This document shows positions 50,327 to 60,173 of a stretch of 64,000 nucleotides of DNA, piece by piece. How positions within the stretch are numbered: the first letter of the stretch is position 1; the number at the start of each line of letters is the position of its first letter. The stretch comes from Chryseobacterium panacisoli (lineage in GTDB: Bacteria > Bacteroidota > Bacteroidia > Flavobacteriales > Weeksellaceae), in the NCBI RefSeq assembly GCF_008274625.1, contig NZ_VTRU01000001.1, positions 1,674,001 to 1,738,000 on the forward strand, read 5' to 3'. The notes beneath the pieces were generated by a model. It was not told the origin of the DNA. It saw only the letters and a list, made by a program, of their open reading frames with translations, and did no database searches. Made by a program: the position numbers and the translations under genes.

Positions 50327-51949
50327 ATGCCCTTATCTTATGTATATGGAACTTCTGAGGTTTCATTATTAGGACAGACCATCGGAGCTAATCTTAAAAG
50401 TACTGTCGAAAAACATCCCCATCAGGAAGCCTTAGTCTGTGTTCATCAGAATTACAGAGCTACTTACCAGGAATTTTACAATCAGACGACCGCCGTTGCA
50501 AAAGCTTTGCTGCTTTTGGGAGCAAAAGCTGGTGACAGAATCGGAATCTGGTCTTCCAACCGTTATGAATGGGTTCTTTTGCAGTATGCCACTGCGAGGA
50601 TAGGAACTGTTTTAGTCAATATCAATCCAGCCTACAGGACTCATGAACTCACCTATGTTCTTAATCAGTCTGAAGTTCGTTTCATTTTTTCTTCTTTAAG
50701 TTATAAAAGCAGCAACTACAAAGAAATGGTTGAGTATGCTAAAGAAGTATGCCCTGCCCTTGAGCATGAGATATTCTTTGATGAAACCTGGGAAGCTTTT
50801 GTTAATAACGGCCAGGATATTTCAGATGAAGTTCTTCACAGTTTTGAAGAACATGTACAGTTTGATGATCCTGTTAACATTCAATATACATCCGGAACTA
50901 CGGGTTTCCCGAAAGGCGTTACGCTTTCTCACCATAATATTCTCAACAACGGTTATTTTATCGGAATCAGATTAAAATATACTGAGAAAGACCGGGTCTG
51001 TATTCCAGTTCCTTTTTATCATTGCTTTGGTATGGTTATCGGAAATATGTGCTGCACAGCCCACGGAGCCTGCATGGTAATTCCCAACGACAGTTTTGAT
51101 CCGGAAATTACTTTAAAAGCCGTTTCTGACGAAAAATGTACTTCTTTGTACGGTGTTCCTACCATGTTTATTGCGGAACTGGCAGTAAAAAATTTTAATA
51201 CGTATGATTTTTCAAGCTTAAGAACGGGTGTTATGGCAGGATCAGTATGTCCTCCGGAAATTATGAAAAAGGTAGAGAATCTGATGAACATTAAAGAAAT
51301 GAGCATCTGCTACGGAATGACGGAAACTTCACCCGTATCTACCCAGACTTTAATAGGAACACCGCTGGAAAAGCAGGTCAGTACTGTGGGAACTGTTCAG
51401 GATCATCTTGAAATAAAAATTGTTGATGAAAATGGAAGAACCCTGAAACGCGGGGAACATGGTGAACTTTGTACAAGAGGCTATTCTGTCATGCTGAAAT
51501 ACTGGAATGACCCTGAAAGCACTAAAAAAGTGCTGGATGATGCCCGGTGGATGCATACCGGAGATATGGCAGTAATGGATAAAGACGGATATATTACCAT
51601 TTCAGGAAGAATAAAAGACCTTATCATCCGCGGTGGAGAAAATATTTCACCTAAGGAAATTGAAGATTTTCTATATACCTACACCAATATCCTTGATGTT
51701 CAAATCATTGGTGTGCCAAGTGAAAAATTCGGGGAAGAAATAATGGCATGGGTAAAAGTGAGAAAAGGTTTTACCATCACAGCTGAAGAGCTGCAGGAAT
51801 ACTGCAAAGGAAGAATTGCCCACTATAAAGTACCAAAATACTGGAAATTTGTAGATGAATTCCCTATGACCATTTCCGGAAAAATAAGAAAGGTAGAAAT
51901 GAGGGAGATTTCTATGAAAGAGCTGGAATCAGGCAATTTTAAAGATTAA
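50327..51949 (+). CDS. Acyl-CoA synthetase (AMP-binding family)
   Basis: A 540-residue adenylate-forming enzyme: P-loop YTSGTTGFPKGVTLSH (about 186-201), YGMTETSPVS near 330, and the C-terminal HTGDMAVMDKDGYITISGRIKDLIIRGGENISPKEIE with the Asp-Gly-Arg hinge. The catalytic Lys appears near the end (PMTISGKIRKVEMRE). No membrane segment. This is a medium- or long-chain fatty acyl-CoA ligase in fatty-acid use; the substrate length cannot be judged. Confidence 0.9.
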   Translation: MPLSYVYGTSEVSLLGQTIGANLKSTVEKHPHQEALVCVHQNYRATYQEFYNQTTAVAKALLLLGAKAGDRIGIWSSNRYEWVLLQYATARIGTVLVNINPAYRTHELTYVLNQSEVRFIFSSLSYKSSNYKEMVEYAKEVCPALEHEIFFDETWEAFVNNGQDISDEVLHSFEEHVQFDDPVNIQYTSGTTGFPKGVTLSHHNILNNGYFIGIRLKYTEKDRVCIPVPFYHCFGMVIGNMCCTAHGACMVIPNDSFDPEITLKAVSDEKCTSLYGVPTMFIAELAVKNFNTYDFSSLRTGVMAGSVCPPEIMKKVENLMNIKEMSICYGMTETSPVSTQTLIGTPLEKQVSTVGTVQDHLEIKIVDENGRTLKRGEHGELCTRGYSVMLKYWNDPESTKKVLDDARWMHTGDMAVMDKDGYITISGRIKDLIIRGGENISPKEIEDFLYTYTNILDVQIIGVPSEKFGEEIMAWVKVRKGFTITAEELQEYCKGRIAHYKVPKYWKFVDEFPMTISGKIRKVEMREISMKELESGNFKD

Positions 51950-52003
51950 TCAAGTCAAGTAAAAACGATAAGCAATTGTATATTGTTTTTTCTCTCGACT
52001 GAC

Positions 52004-52037
52004 AAAAAAAGCATTTCAAATTGAAATGCTTTTTTTA
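52004..52037. terminator. Bidirectional terminator between acyl-CoA synthetase and rpoN
   Basis: AAAAAAAGCATTTCAA and its complement form a long stem (52004-52037) with A- and T-tracts on both sides. It serves the two convergent genes. Confidence 0.93.
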
Positions 52038-52040
52038 TTT

Positions 52041-53504
52041 TTAAAGTTCTTTTCTTAATCTTGCTACAGGAATATTGAGCTGTTCACGATATTTTGCAAT
52101 CGTTCTTCTGGCAATATTATAACCCTGTTCTTTTAGAATTATCACCAATGCATCATCTGTAAGCGGCTTTCTTTTATTCTCTTTGCTGATTACTTCCTGA
52201 AGGTGGGTTTTGATCTCTTTGGTAGAAACTTCTTCTCCGTCATCATTCGTTAAGCTGTCTGAAAACAGGTCTTTAAGATATACAATACCGTTAGGTGTAT
52301 CCGCATATTTACTTTTTACCACTCTTGAAATGGTAGAGATATCAAATCCTGTAATATCTGCAACATCCTTTAAGATCATTGGTTTCAGAGATTTTTCGTC
52401 TCCGGTAATGAAATAATCCTTCTGGAATTTCACAATCGCCGTAATCGTCTGTAATAAGGTATTCTGACGTTGATTAATAGCATCTATATACCATTTTGCT
52501 GCATCCAGTTTCTGTTTGATAAATAATGCAGCCTGCTTATGTTCCGATGAATTTTTATCATGGGAGTACGTAGTCAGAATATCTTTATATTCTTCAGAAA
52601 CCCTCAAGGTAGGTGCATTCTTGCTGTTGAGCATAGGAATTACCAATCCGTCTTTTACCTGAATCACAAAATCCGGAATAATCTCCTGATTAATTGTAAT
52701 TGTTTGTGTATCGAAGTTCCCTCCTACTTTCGGAGATAATTTTGAGATTTCTTCCAGTGCATCTTTCAGATCTTCTTCTTCAATATCATATTTCTGAATG
52801 ATCTTATTGTAGTGTTTATTCGTCAAGGCTTCAAACTGATGTCTCAAAATATTGGCAGCTAAAGAAACTGCTTTATCTGAGCTTACTTTCTTTTCAATTT
52901 GCAGCAATAAACATTCCTGCAGGCCTCTTGCTCCTACTCCGGACGGGTCCAGTTTCTGAACATAGTTCTCCAGAATATCCTCAACTTTTTCTTTAGTTGT
53001 ATAAATTCCTTGTGAGAAAGCCAGATCATCAACAATAGACTTGATTTCTCTTCTAAGATATCCGTCTGTATCTAAGTTCCCGATAAGGTATTCTGCAATC
53101 TTAAGATCTTCATCACTGATATTAACCAAGTGAATCTGTTCTGTAAGATAGTCATATAAGGACTGTCCCTCCGTGAGAAGGCTTTCGTTGTCAAACTCTT
53201 CATCATCCGGAGAATAGTTGCTGGATGCGGTTTTATAGCTTGGTTCATCGTCATAGATATATTCATTGACGTCGAAATCTGTTTCAATGCTCTCTGTACC
53301 CTCATCCTTATAAGCATCTTCCAGGGAAGAATATTCATCTTCCTTAGAATCTTCTTTCGCAATTTCCAAAGCCGGGTTTTCTTCTAACTCTCTCTCCAAC
53401 TCCTCTTCAAATTCAAGAGTATGAAGTTGAATAAGCTTCATCAACTGGATTTGCTGAGGGGCCAGCTTTTGTCCTAATTTGAGTTGTAAGTGTTGTTTAA
53501 GCAT
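52041..53504 (-). CDS. rpoN: RNA polymerase sigma-54 factor
   Basis: A 487-residue sigma-54. Region I has the Gln/Leu-rich LKLGQKLAPQQIQLMKLIQL (residues 9-28) and continues with an acidic linker (EDSKEDEYSSLEDAYKDE). The core-binding and HTH regions follow, ending in the RpoN box ARRTIAKYREQLNIPVARLRKEL at the C-terminus. It directs polymerase to -24/-12 promoters and needs an AAA+ activator, none of which is in this window. The stop lies 4 bases after the bidirectional terminator. Confidence 0.96.
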   Translation of the reverse strand: MLKQHLQLKLGQKLAPQQIQLMKLIQLHTLEFEEELERELEENPALEIAKEDSKEDEYSSLEDAYKDEGTESIETDFDVNEYIYDDEPSYKTASSNYSPDDEEFDNESLLTEGQSLYDYLTEQIHLVNISDEDLKIAEYLIGNLDTDGYLRREIKSIVDDLAFSQGIYTTKEKVEDILENYVQKLDPSGVGARGLQECLLLQIEKKVSSDKAVSLAANILRHQFEALTNKHYNKIIQKYDIEEEDLKDALEEISKLSPKVGGNFDTQTITINQEIIPDFVIQVKDGLVIPMLNSKNAPTLRVSEEYKDILTTYSHDKNSSEHKQAALFIKQKLDAAKWYIDAINQRQNTLLQTITAIVKFQKDYFITGDEKSLKPMILKDVADITGFDISTISRVVKSKYADTPNGIVYLKDLFSDSLTNDDGEEVSTKEIKTHLQEVISKENKRKPLTDDALVIILKEQGYNIARRTIAKYREQLNIPVARLRKEL

Positions 53505-53622
53505 ATTCTTATTTGCGTTTTAACATAACATATTCTACGAATTTAATAAATTTATTTGATAAAAAACGCATTTAGCATGATTTTTGCATGATACATCCCA
53601 TCTTAATAAACTATTGAAAAAT

Positions 53623-53658
53623 AAAAAAAGCCTTAACTTGTGATTAAGGCTTTTTTTT
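53623..53658. terminator. Terminator of asnS
   Basis: AAAAAAGCCTTAA pairs with TTAAGGCTTTTTT around a short loop. The structure has A/T-tracts on both sides and lies just after the asnS stop. Confidence 0.9.
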
Positions 53659-53664
53659 ATTGTT

Positions 53665-55113
53665 CTAGAATTCAGCGCTTTTCGGCGTTCTTGGGAAAGG
53701 AATTACATCTCTGATATTCGTCATTCCTGTTACAAAAAGAACTAATCTTTCAAGTCCTAAACCAAAGCCTGCATGCGGCACAGAACCGAATTTTCTGGTA
53801 TCAAGATACCACCAAAGCTCATGTTCATCTACGTGCATATCTGCCATTTTCTGTTTTAAAACATCTAGTCTTGCTTCTCTTTCTGATCCACCGATGATCT
53901 CACCGATACCAGGGAAAAGGACATCCATAGCGGCAACAGTTTTATTGTCATCGTTCAGTTTCATATAGAAAGCTTTGATTTCTTTCGGATAGTCAAATAA
54001 TACTACCGGGCTTTCAAAATGTTTTTCAACAAGATATCTTTCATGCTCAGACTGAAGGTCAGTTCCCCAACTTTCAACCGGATAAGCAAATTTTCCTTTT
54101 TTGTTTTCTTTCGAGTTCAATAGGATTTCGATTGCTTCTGTATAGCTTACACGTTTGAAACGCTTAGCCACTACATTCTGAAGTTTTTCGATAAGACCTT
54201 CTTTGGCTCTTTCTTTTTCCGGTTTTGTTTTCTGTTCTTCTGCAAAACGGTTGTCTAAGAATTCCAGATCATCTTTACAGTTATCCAATACATACTGGAT
54301 CACATATTTTAAGAAATCTTCCGCAAGGTCGATATTATCTTCAAGGTTGTTGAATGCCACTTCCGGCTCAATCATCCAGAATTCTGCAAGGTGTCTTGTT
54401 GTATTGGAATTTTCAGCACGGAAAGTAGGCCCGAAAGTATAGATTCTTCCTAATCCCATGGCTGCAGTTTCTCCTTCAAGCTGTCCTGAAACAGTAAGGT
54501 TTGTTTTTTTACCGAAGAAATCCTGAGCAAAATCAATTTCACCTTCTTCAGTTTTAGGCATGTTATTCAGGTCAAAATTCGTTACTCCAAACATTTCACC
54601 TGCTCCTTCTGCATCTGCTCCTGTAATAACCGGTGTGTTGATATAGAAGAACTGGTTCTGGTTGAAGAATGAGTGAACCGCAAAGCTTACCGCATGACGT
54701 ACTCTGAACACTGCTCCGAAAAGGTTTGTTCTGAATCTTAAGTGTGCCTGCTCACGAAGCTTTTCAAGGCTGTGTTTCTTAGGCTGAAGAATTGTACTCT
54801 GAAGTTCTTCTGTAAAGTTATCTCCTAAAATAATAATTTTTTTAGCGATAATTTCCACAGATTGTCCTGCTCCCTGACTTTCCACCACTTCACCCACTAT
54901 TTTCAGGGAAGAAGCAGTACTGATATTCTTGATGATTGCTTCATCAAAATTTTCGAAATCAACAACTATCTGCAAATTATTAATCGTAGAACCATCATTA
55001 AGTGCAATAAAGCGATTTGCACGGAATGATCTTACCCATCCGTAAACTGTAATGTCATGATGTAATACTTTCTTGTAATCCTTTAGGACTTCTTTGATCG
55101 TTTGCTTTTTCAT
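53665..55113 (-). CDS. asnS: Asparaginyl-tRNA synthetase
   Basis: A 482-residue class IIb synthetase: OB-fold anticodon domain with [20 protein letters not shown] (about 19-38), motif 2 with [27 protein letters not shown], and motif 3 as [29 protein letters not shown] at the end. The N-terminal OB-fold and motif 3 wording distinguish it from AspRS. It starts [15 protein letters not shown], with the -7 element about 40 bases upstream. Ends before the terminator at 53623-53658. Confidence 0.96.
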   Translation of the reverse strand: MKKQTIKEVLKDYKKVLHHDITVYGWVRSFRANRFIALNDGSTINNLQIVVDFENFDEAIIKNISTASSLKIVGEVVESQGAGQSVEIIAKKIIILGDNFTEELQSTILQPKKHSLEKLREQAHLRFRTNLFGAVFRVRHAVSFAVHSFFNQNQFFYINTPVITGADAEGAGEMFGVTNFDLNNMPKTEEGEIDFAQDFFGKKTNLTVSGQLEGETAAMGLGRIYTFGPTFRAENSNTTRHLAEFWMIEPEVAFNNLEDNIDLAEDFLKYVIQYVLDNCKDDLEFLDNRFAEEQKTKPEKERAKEGLIEKLQNVVAKRFKRVSYTEAIEILLNSKENKKGKFAYPVESWGTDLQSEHERYLVEKHFESPVVLFDYPKEIKAFYMKLNDDNKTVAAMDVLFPGIGEIIGGSEREARLDVLKQKMADMHVDEHELWWYLDTRKFGSVPHAGFGLGLERLVLFVTGMTNIRDVIPFPRTPKSAEF

Positions 55114-55152
55114 TTGTTGATGATAAATTTTTTATATAAAAATTAATGTCCG

Positions 55153-55160
55153 CAAAGTTA
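55153..55160 (-). promoter_or_regulatory. -7 promoter element of asnS
   Basis: TAACTTTG on the minus strand, about 40 bases before the asnS ATG. Directly downstream of a hairpin terminator for leftward transcripts. Confidence 0.6.
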
Positions 55161-55190
55161 CAAAAAAACAGCGCAACTTGATGATTGCGC
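55161..55190 (-). terminator. Leftward terminator upstream of asnS
   Basis: Minus strand: GCGCAA and TTGCGC around an 8-base loop, then a T-rich tract (complement of 55161-55170). It ends some transcript that comes from the right, in a stretch without an evident gene. Confidence 0.78.
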
Positions 55191-55319
55191 CGTCTTTAAA
55201 AATCATTTAACAAGCATTTAAACTTTCAGTTCAGATAATTTACCTTTTTTCCTCTGCAGACTCTTCTTCATTTTCAGGTTACATTTCCACTCAATATTGT
55301 CCTGAATTTCAGTTAAAAT

Positions 55320-55478
55320 CCGTATTTACCGGGAGTGAACACCCTTATACTATCACTTTTAGAAAGAATAAAGTTTCATTTTATTCTATTCTAAGTTTTC
55401 ATGGAATTAGTTTTAATTTATTGAAAATGGTTATTAGTTTTTAAGTGATAATGGGGTGGTAAACTCCCCGGTAATACA
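55320..55478. repeat. Imperfect inverted repeats, MITE-like element
   Basis: The left arm (from 55320, reading GTATTTACCGGGAGTGAAC...) is matched, inverted and with a few gaps, by the right arm ending at 55477 (complement reads GTATTACCGGGGAGTTTACC...). The similarity extends about 40 bases into each arm and encloses about 75 A/T-rich bases. No transposase. It could be a small non-autonomous element or a long hairpin. Confidence 0.55.
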
Positions 55479-55882
55479 TCCATTTTTAGACTATACTATA
55501 CTTTTAAACTGTGTGGAGGATCACCGGATTTTGTTTACTTGCTTCATGATTTTTTACATCACTATACTTTATAATTTTAATTTATAAACATTTCTTCTCT
55601 CTTTACATCTTTGCTTTTTAACGGATTTTTGTTTCTGGTTTTTACCCGCTTCGTTAATAATTTTGTTATCCAATTCCTAACTCTGATCTTTTCATTAACC
55701 GTCAGTTTGAAATTGATATCCTGTAATGTGCACATACAAAATAAATGGTTGTGTTTTTACCTGAAGCAAAGATGCAGGAAGTGGAATAATGAAACAAGTG
55801 AATGGTTTATAGATTCATAAATTTATATACCTAAAATCATGAATCTATAAATACCAAACAAATGAATATCAATAAATTAAAT

Positions 55883-57625
55883 CTATTTCGAAGACATATT
55901 TTCAATCTCTTTCAGATAGATAGAAAGAGGGGTTCCGGTTCGTTTTTTGAAGGCTAAAGTAAAAGCCTGTTCATTATTATATCCTAATTCTTCGGCAATA
56001 AATGGAATTTTATAAGACCTGAATTTTCTGTCATTAGCCAATCTGCTGATCGCATAATCAATACGGAGATCGTTAAGATACGTCGCAAAATTTTTCCCTT
56101 TGTAAGTATTGATAATTTCCGACAGATATTTAGAGTTTGTTTTTATTTTTTTGGCGAGACTTCCCAATGTAATTCCTTTACTTAAAAACTGATCTTTGTT
56201 TTCAAAAATTTCAAGTTCTCTTAAAATGGTTTGGGCAATATCTTCAGAAATTGTTCTGGATGTTCTGTCTTCTGAATTTACTGTATTTTCTATCGGAAGA
56301 GACTCAGACAGGGTTTCTTTGTTGAATTCAGAGTTACTGTTCTTTCCTACTCTGTTTTCATTAACAGACTGAATAAGATCCTGGGCAATCTTTTTATAAT
56401 TTTTTTCGGATTTTTTATATTTAAAATAAACGTTGATAAATAATAAATGTGATATAAGCAAAAGACTTAAAACAATATAAAACAGGCTCTTCCTTTTTGT
56501 AAGCTCATTGGTAATATTTTCTTTCTCCTGCTGAAGTTCCGGCGTATCATATCTTCTTGGCAATTCTCTGGAAATGTATCTGAATTGAGTATCCAGAACC
56601 TGGTCAACTTTTAAAAAGCGATCCACATAATACAGCTGTTTTTCTTTATCACCGTTTTCTTTATAATAATCAATAAGGTAAGTATATACATCTCTCAGTT
56701 CAGGATAGATATAATTTGTTTTAAGAACCATAGAATCAATCTTCCGGAAAAAGTCTACCGCTTTTTCTTTTTCCTGAAGCCCGACATAGGATTTCCCTAA
56801 ATATAAAAGAGTATAATGTTGGTTCCTTTTACTGCCACTATTATTGGTGAAAAAATATTTTTCACACTCCAATAAACCATCAATAGCTTTCTGATAATTT
56901 TTTGAGTGCAGATGATAATATCCCAGCAACCCAAGATTCTGATAATAACGGTAAACATCTTTATTTTTTTTGGAATCCTGCAAGCCATTTTGTATCAATA
57001 CATACGCAGAATCCATTTTATTAATTTCTATGTAAGCATCAGCCAAATTCAGTTTGAGGGAGTTCTTCTCAACCTCATTCATATAATCAGCATCATAGGC
57101 ATAGTGTCTTAGTACTTTGGCTGTTTCCGCATGTTTTCCAATATAATTATTCAGATAGGCAATACTGATATGTGCCATGGCAATCTGCCTTTTATTTCCT
57201 TTTTCCTTTGCATATTTCAGTCCCAGAATATAATTATTCAATGCAGACTGGAGATTATCATTTCTAAAATAAAGATTTCCTCTTAAAAGATAAGTTCTGG
57301 CCGGATAGGTATTTTCTTTAGAATTCTGGGTAATATGCTGTAAGCTGTCAAGATATTTTAAAGCATTAGGTAAGTTCTCTTCGAAATGAAGCATAACATA
57401 TCCCTCAGCAATATGACTGATATTTTTTTCAGATTTTGCCTTTTTAAGATAAGAGTCTGCAATACTTTTACTGTTTCCTTCCCCTATACGGCTGCCATAG
57501 AATTCTTTTTCCAATTCCTCATAAGTACGATGTTCTGAGATATTTTTTTCTATATTATTGGGTTGTGCATGAAAGAACACCTTCCCGAAAATCAAAAACA
57601 GTAGTAAAAGTTTTATTTTCATCAT
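55883..57625 (-). CDS. TPR-containing membrane AraC-type regulator
   Basis: A 580-residue protein: signal peptide or first helix (KIKLLLLFLIFGKVFFHA), tetratricopeptide-like repeats through about residue 360 (such as YLLRGNLYFRNDNLQSALNNY and LGLLGYYHLHSKNYQKAIDGL), a transmembrane helix near 388-408, and a C-terminal AraC DNA-binding domain with SLAKKIKTNSKYLSEIINTYKGKNF and YKIPFIAEELGYNNEQAFTLAFKKRTGTPLSIYLKEI. This one-component membrane regulator arrangement is common in Flavobacteria; the sensed signal is unknown. The -7 element TATTTTTG lies just upstream. Two adjacent Met codons (57625, 57622) can start it. Confidence 0.88.
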   Translation of the reverse strand: MMKIKLLLLFLIFGKVFFHAQPNNIEKNISEHRTYEELEKEFYGSRIGEGNSKSIADSYLKKAKSEKNISHIAEGYVMLHFEENLPNALKYLDSLQHITQNSKENTYPARTYLLRGNLYFRNDNLQSALNNYILGLKYAKEKGNKRQIAMAHISIAYLNNYIGKHAETAKVLRHYAYDADYMNEVEKNSLKLNLADAYIEINKMDSAYVLIQNGLQDSKKNKDVYRYYQNLGLLGYYHLHSKNYQKAIDGLLECEKYFFTNNSGSKRNQHYTLLYLGKSYVGLQEKEKAVDFFRKIDSMVLKTNYIYPELRDVYTYLIDYYKENGDKEKQLYYVDRFLKVDQVLDTQFRYISRELPRRYDTPELQQEKENITNELTKRKSLFYIVLSLLLISHLLFINVYFKYKKSEKNYKKIAQDLIQSVNENRVGKNSNSEFNKETLSESLPIENTVNSEDRTSRTISEDIAQTILRELEIFENKDQFLSKGITLGSLAKKIKTNSKYLSEIINTYKGKNFATYLNDLRIDYAISRLANDRKFRSYKIPFIAEELGYNNEQAFTLAFKKRTGTPLSIYLKEIENMSSK

Positions 57626-57642
57626 TCATCCTAGCTATATTA

Positions 57643-57650
57643 CAAAAATA
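57643..57650 (-). promoter_or_regulatory. -7 promoter element of the TPR-AraC gene
   Basis: TATTTTTG on the minus strand, 17 bases before the ATG. A TTG occurs at a rather long distance (23 bases). Confidence 0.45.
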
Positions 57651-57741
57651 TTATTTTTCTTCAGTAGATGCACCAATCCTTTCACTTTTTTCCGTGAATG
57701 GGGAATAATTTTATAAAAACCAATCCTGATAAACTCACAAA

Positions 57742-57771
57742 AGAGAGTACAGTATGAAGACTGCACTCTCT
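57742..57771 (-). terminator. Terminator of the desaturase operon
   Basis: AGAGAGT and CAGT on one side and ACTG and ACTCTCT on the other form an interrupted stem with a 6-base loop, followed on the minus strand by TTTTG. It is placed 7 bases after the stop of the last gene of the operon. Confidence 0.72.
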
Positions 57772-57778
57772 TCAACAG

Positions 57779-58420
57779 TTATTTCCATTCTACTCTACCT
57801 TCCAGATAATATACTCTTCCATTATTTTCATACAAAAGATCATAACCCTGAGAGGTAAGGTAGAAATGACAGACTTTCATCTCTCCGTTTCTGTCTTTAA
57901 ACTGAATAATAGCAGGGCACATTTTCGCACGGTCCATCTTCTTTACGATCAGATCAAAATTTTTCTGGATATTTTTTTTACCGTACAGAGACAGCATCCG
58001 GTCATCAATAAAACGGACATATTTCAAAGAGGAAAGAGGATAAGCAATCAACGTGAAGGGTTGTCCTGCAAGCTTAGCCGCATTTTCGTTAAAAAAATTC
58101 GTGATTGAAAGACTGTCTTGTGTAATTTTTTTCACTACACTTGATTCATATCTCTTTCCATCCGTAAATTCCATACTGTAGATGGCTTCCATTTTAATGG
58201 CAAATCCTTTCCCTGATTTTCTTAAATCTGTAAGGTCTGTAAATTCTTTTCCTTTTTTGATCACAATCAAAACATTCCCTTCTCCAAAATCGCAGTCATA
58301 ATATTTTTTATAATCAAAAGAATCTTCACTGTCGATCTTCAACGTGTCGGCTGCAATATTTTGTGAAAAAATAAGTACCGGAAAGATCAATAAAAACAGG
58401 ATCAGTTTATAATTTTTCAT
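57779..58420 (-). CDS. Exported protein of unknown function, third gene of the desaturase operon
   Basis: A 213-residue protein with signal peptide (KLILFLLIFPVLIFSQN). The mature part is mixed, with CDFGEGNVLIVIKKGKEFTDLTD near 43-65 and a C-terminal VCHFYLTSQGYDLLYENNGRVYYLEGRVEW. No family recognised. It lies 25 bases after the desaturase gene and is followed by a terminator, so the three genes should share a transcript. Confidence 0.7.
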   Translation of the reverse strand: MKNYKLILFLLIFPVLIFSQNIAADTLKIDSEDSFDYKKYYDCDFGEGNVLIVIKKGKEFTDLTDLRKSGKGFAIKMEAIYSMEFTDGKRYESSVVKKITQDSLSITNFFNENAAKLAGQPFTLIAYPLSSLKYVRFIDDRMLSLYGKKNIQKNFDLIVKKMDRAKMCPAIIQFKDRNGEMKVCHFYLTSQGYDLLYENNGRVYYLEGRVEWK

Positions 58421-58445
58421 GGTTTAATTATTTAATGGTTTAATA

Positions 58446-59525
58446 TCATTTACTTAACTTTCTGAGATACTGATAGTGTGAGATTACAGCATCTACTATA
58501 CTCTTTTCATGATATGGAAAATTATTTCTTGCCGCTGCTTTTTGAATAGCAGGAGTAATAACCGTATAAACCGTATGTGGCAAACCGGGAAAAAGATGAT
58601 GTGCTGCGTGGGAATTAAATCCTCCAAAAATCCAGTTGGCCAATCTGCTGGTTGGATGATAGTCCAAAGATACAGCGAGTTGATGTTCGTAATAATCATA
58701 GGGAAGAAATCCTGCATCATCCGCTTTTGGAAAATCTGTTTCAAGACTCAGATGGGAAATAATCAAAGTCAGCACAAAGAATAATGAAATCGTAACATGC
58801 ATGATGATGAAAGAGAAGAGAATAGTCATCACCGGAATGGAAGTAAAAAACATGGGTAAAACCAACATATAGGTGAAGTAAGCGAATTTTAGAAGAACAA
58901 CTTCCGCTACAGACACGAATGAATGCGTCTGATTTCTAAGGTTAGCCAACTCTTTTTTCCTGACATAAATAAAATCTTTGATCACAATCCAATGCAAAGT
59001 GTAAAAGCAATACAGCACAGTAGCATATAAATGCTGATAAACATGGATTCTCCTTTTGGGATGATGCGCAGAAAGCCGTAAAAAAATATTATCATCAATA
59101 TCCGCATCACAGCCATCCACATTAGGAAACACATGATGGGATGCAATATGCCTTTTTCTCCACAGTCTTGCATTTACTCCCTGCAGGTTAAATGTGATAT
59201 AATAAATAATCTGATTCACTTTTTTATACCTGGAAAATGTATTGTGTACACAGTCATGGGCACAATTAAAGGCTAATAATATTCCTGTAAGACCTAAGAT
59301 AATATAATTCAAGGCTACCAGCCAATTCTTATCTTCCATATAAGGATTAAAAAGATTAGCATATAACAGCAGAAAGCCCAAAGAATAGAACAAAAATTTC
59401 GTAATCATCAATCTGCCAGCCTTTTTTGTCACTTCGTCTGTCAGTAATACTTTCACCTCTTCACGTAATTCTGAATAAAAGGGAGAGGTTGCTTTTTTAA
59501 ATCTGATTTTTGGTCTCATCATCAT
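58446..59525 (-). CDS. Membrane fatty acid desaturase
   Basis: A 359-residue integral-membrane enzyme with the three histidine boxes of the di-iron acyl-lipid desaturases: HDCVHN (near 89-94), HIASHH (near 125-130) and the C-terminal NSHAAHHLFPGLPHTVY (near 304-320), with hydrophobic helices between them. It introduces a double bond into fatty acyl chains of membrane lipids. It overlaps the upstream gene by 4 bases and is followed by an unknown exported protein. In other bacteria desaturases respond to cold; nothing in this sequence shows that directly. Confidence 0.93.
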   Translation of the reverse strand: MMMRPKIRFKKATSPFYSELREEVKVLLTDEVTKKAGRLMITKFLFYSLGFLLLYANLFNPYMEDKNWLVALNYIILGLTGILLAFNCAHDCVHNTFSRYKKVNQIIYYITFNLQGVNARLWRKRHIASHHVFPNVDGCDADIDDNIFLRLSAHHPKRRIHVYQHLYATVLYCFYTLHWIVIKDFIYVRKKELANLRNQTHSFVSVAEVVLLKFAYFTYMLVLPMFFTSIPVMTILFSFIIMHVTISLFFVLTLIISHLSLETDFPKADDAGFLPYDYYEHQLAVSLDYHPTSRLANWIFGGFNSHAAHHLFPGLPHTVYTVITPAIQKAAARNNFPYHEKSIVDAVISHYQYLRKLSK

Positions 59526-60148
59526 TGTTTTAATGATTTAAAATTCCAGTTGATCAGAGGAAATTTTCTTTTCCCGTTTTCATTCCATCCGCCAATCTGT
59601 ATCCCTCTGAAATCACTGCATTTATTGTATAATCCTATCTGTATTCCTCTGCATTTCTGACCAACATTAGCCAATGGCGCTACAGAAACTCCTTTCATCT
59701 CATGATGAAGATTAAAAAACGGAGAAACAGACATTCCGTTGGTCACCGCGTATGTATCAATATTACTTGAAACATTGATCTCCAGACCATTGGTGACGGT
59801 AGGTTCCATATTGATCAGAGACAATTGAAGTCCGTTGATTTTGTTCATCTTTTCACGAGGAACCACTACATAATCATAATTGCCCGGCGGCTGTAAATTG
59901 AAAAGCATCAACGGCGGCAGAAAAAGCCCTATAACATTGAATCCCATACCTAATCCATTTACTTTTTTAGGTTTAAAATGATCTTCTTCATCATAATATT
60001 TAAATAAAATTCCGTTGACATTTCTGACATTCTTTGAGGGTGAGGCAGCGAGCAATCTCGGTTTCAAAGAATCAACTTTCACACTGTCTGATGCATAAGC
60101 CAGACTATTGAATAAAAGAACTGCTATTAATAAAATTCGTGTTTTCAT
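59522..60148 (-). CDS. Exported protein with GIQIG-type repeats (LA_2272-like)
   Basis: A 208-residue protein with signal peptide (RILLIAVLLFNSLAYA, cleavage near 19). The C-terminal half consists of short repeats with Gly and Asn in fixed spacing: NGLQLSLINMEPTVTNGLEI, GVSVAPLANVGQKCRGIQIG and LYNKCSDFRGIQIGGWNENG. These resemble the LA_2272-type surface repeat of outer-membrane beta structures. It is the first gene of the desaturase operon, with its -7 element at 60174-60181. The role is unknown, perhaps an envelope component. Confidence 0.75.
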   Translation of the reverse strand: MKTRILLIAVLLFNSLAYASDSVKVDSLKPRLLAASPSKNVRNVNGILFKYYDEEDHFKPKKVNGLGMGFNVIGLFLPPLMLFNLQPPGNYDYVVVPREKMNKINGLQLSLINMEPTVTNGLEINVSSNIDTYAVTNGMSVSPFFNLHHEMKGVSVAPLANVGQKCRGIQIGLYNKCSDFRGIQIGGWNENGKRKFPLINWNFKSLKQ

Positions 60149-60173
60149 AACTCGTTATTTTAAAATTACAGTT

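Larger units (their letters stand above)
55114..55882. other. 769-base region without a convincing gene
   Basis: Holds the asnS promoter, a leftward terminator (55161-55190) and the inverted-repeat element (55320-55478). The minus strand has an open stretch of 34 codons ending in a 17-residue ATG frame at 55218-55271 (MKKSLQRKKGKLSELKV), not well supported as a gene. A plus-strand frame at 55611-55820 of hydrophobic character is probably fortuitous. The remaining bases to 55882 are A/T-rich without a recognisable RNA. Confidence 0.55.

Noticed and set aside
55611-55820. Plus-strand open frame of 69 codons in the 769-base gap
   Set aside because: Strongly hydrophobic run from poly-T-rich DNA with no promoter or similarity; not convincing as a gene.
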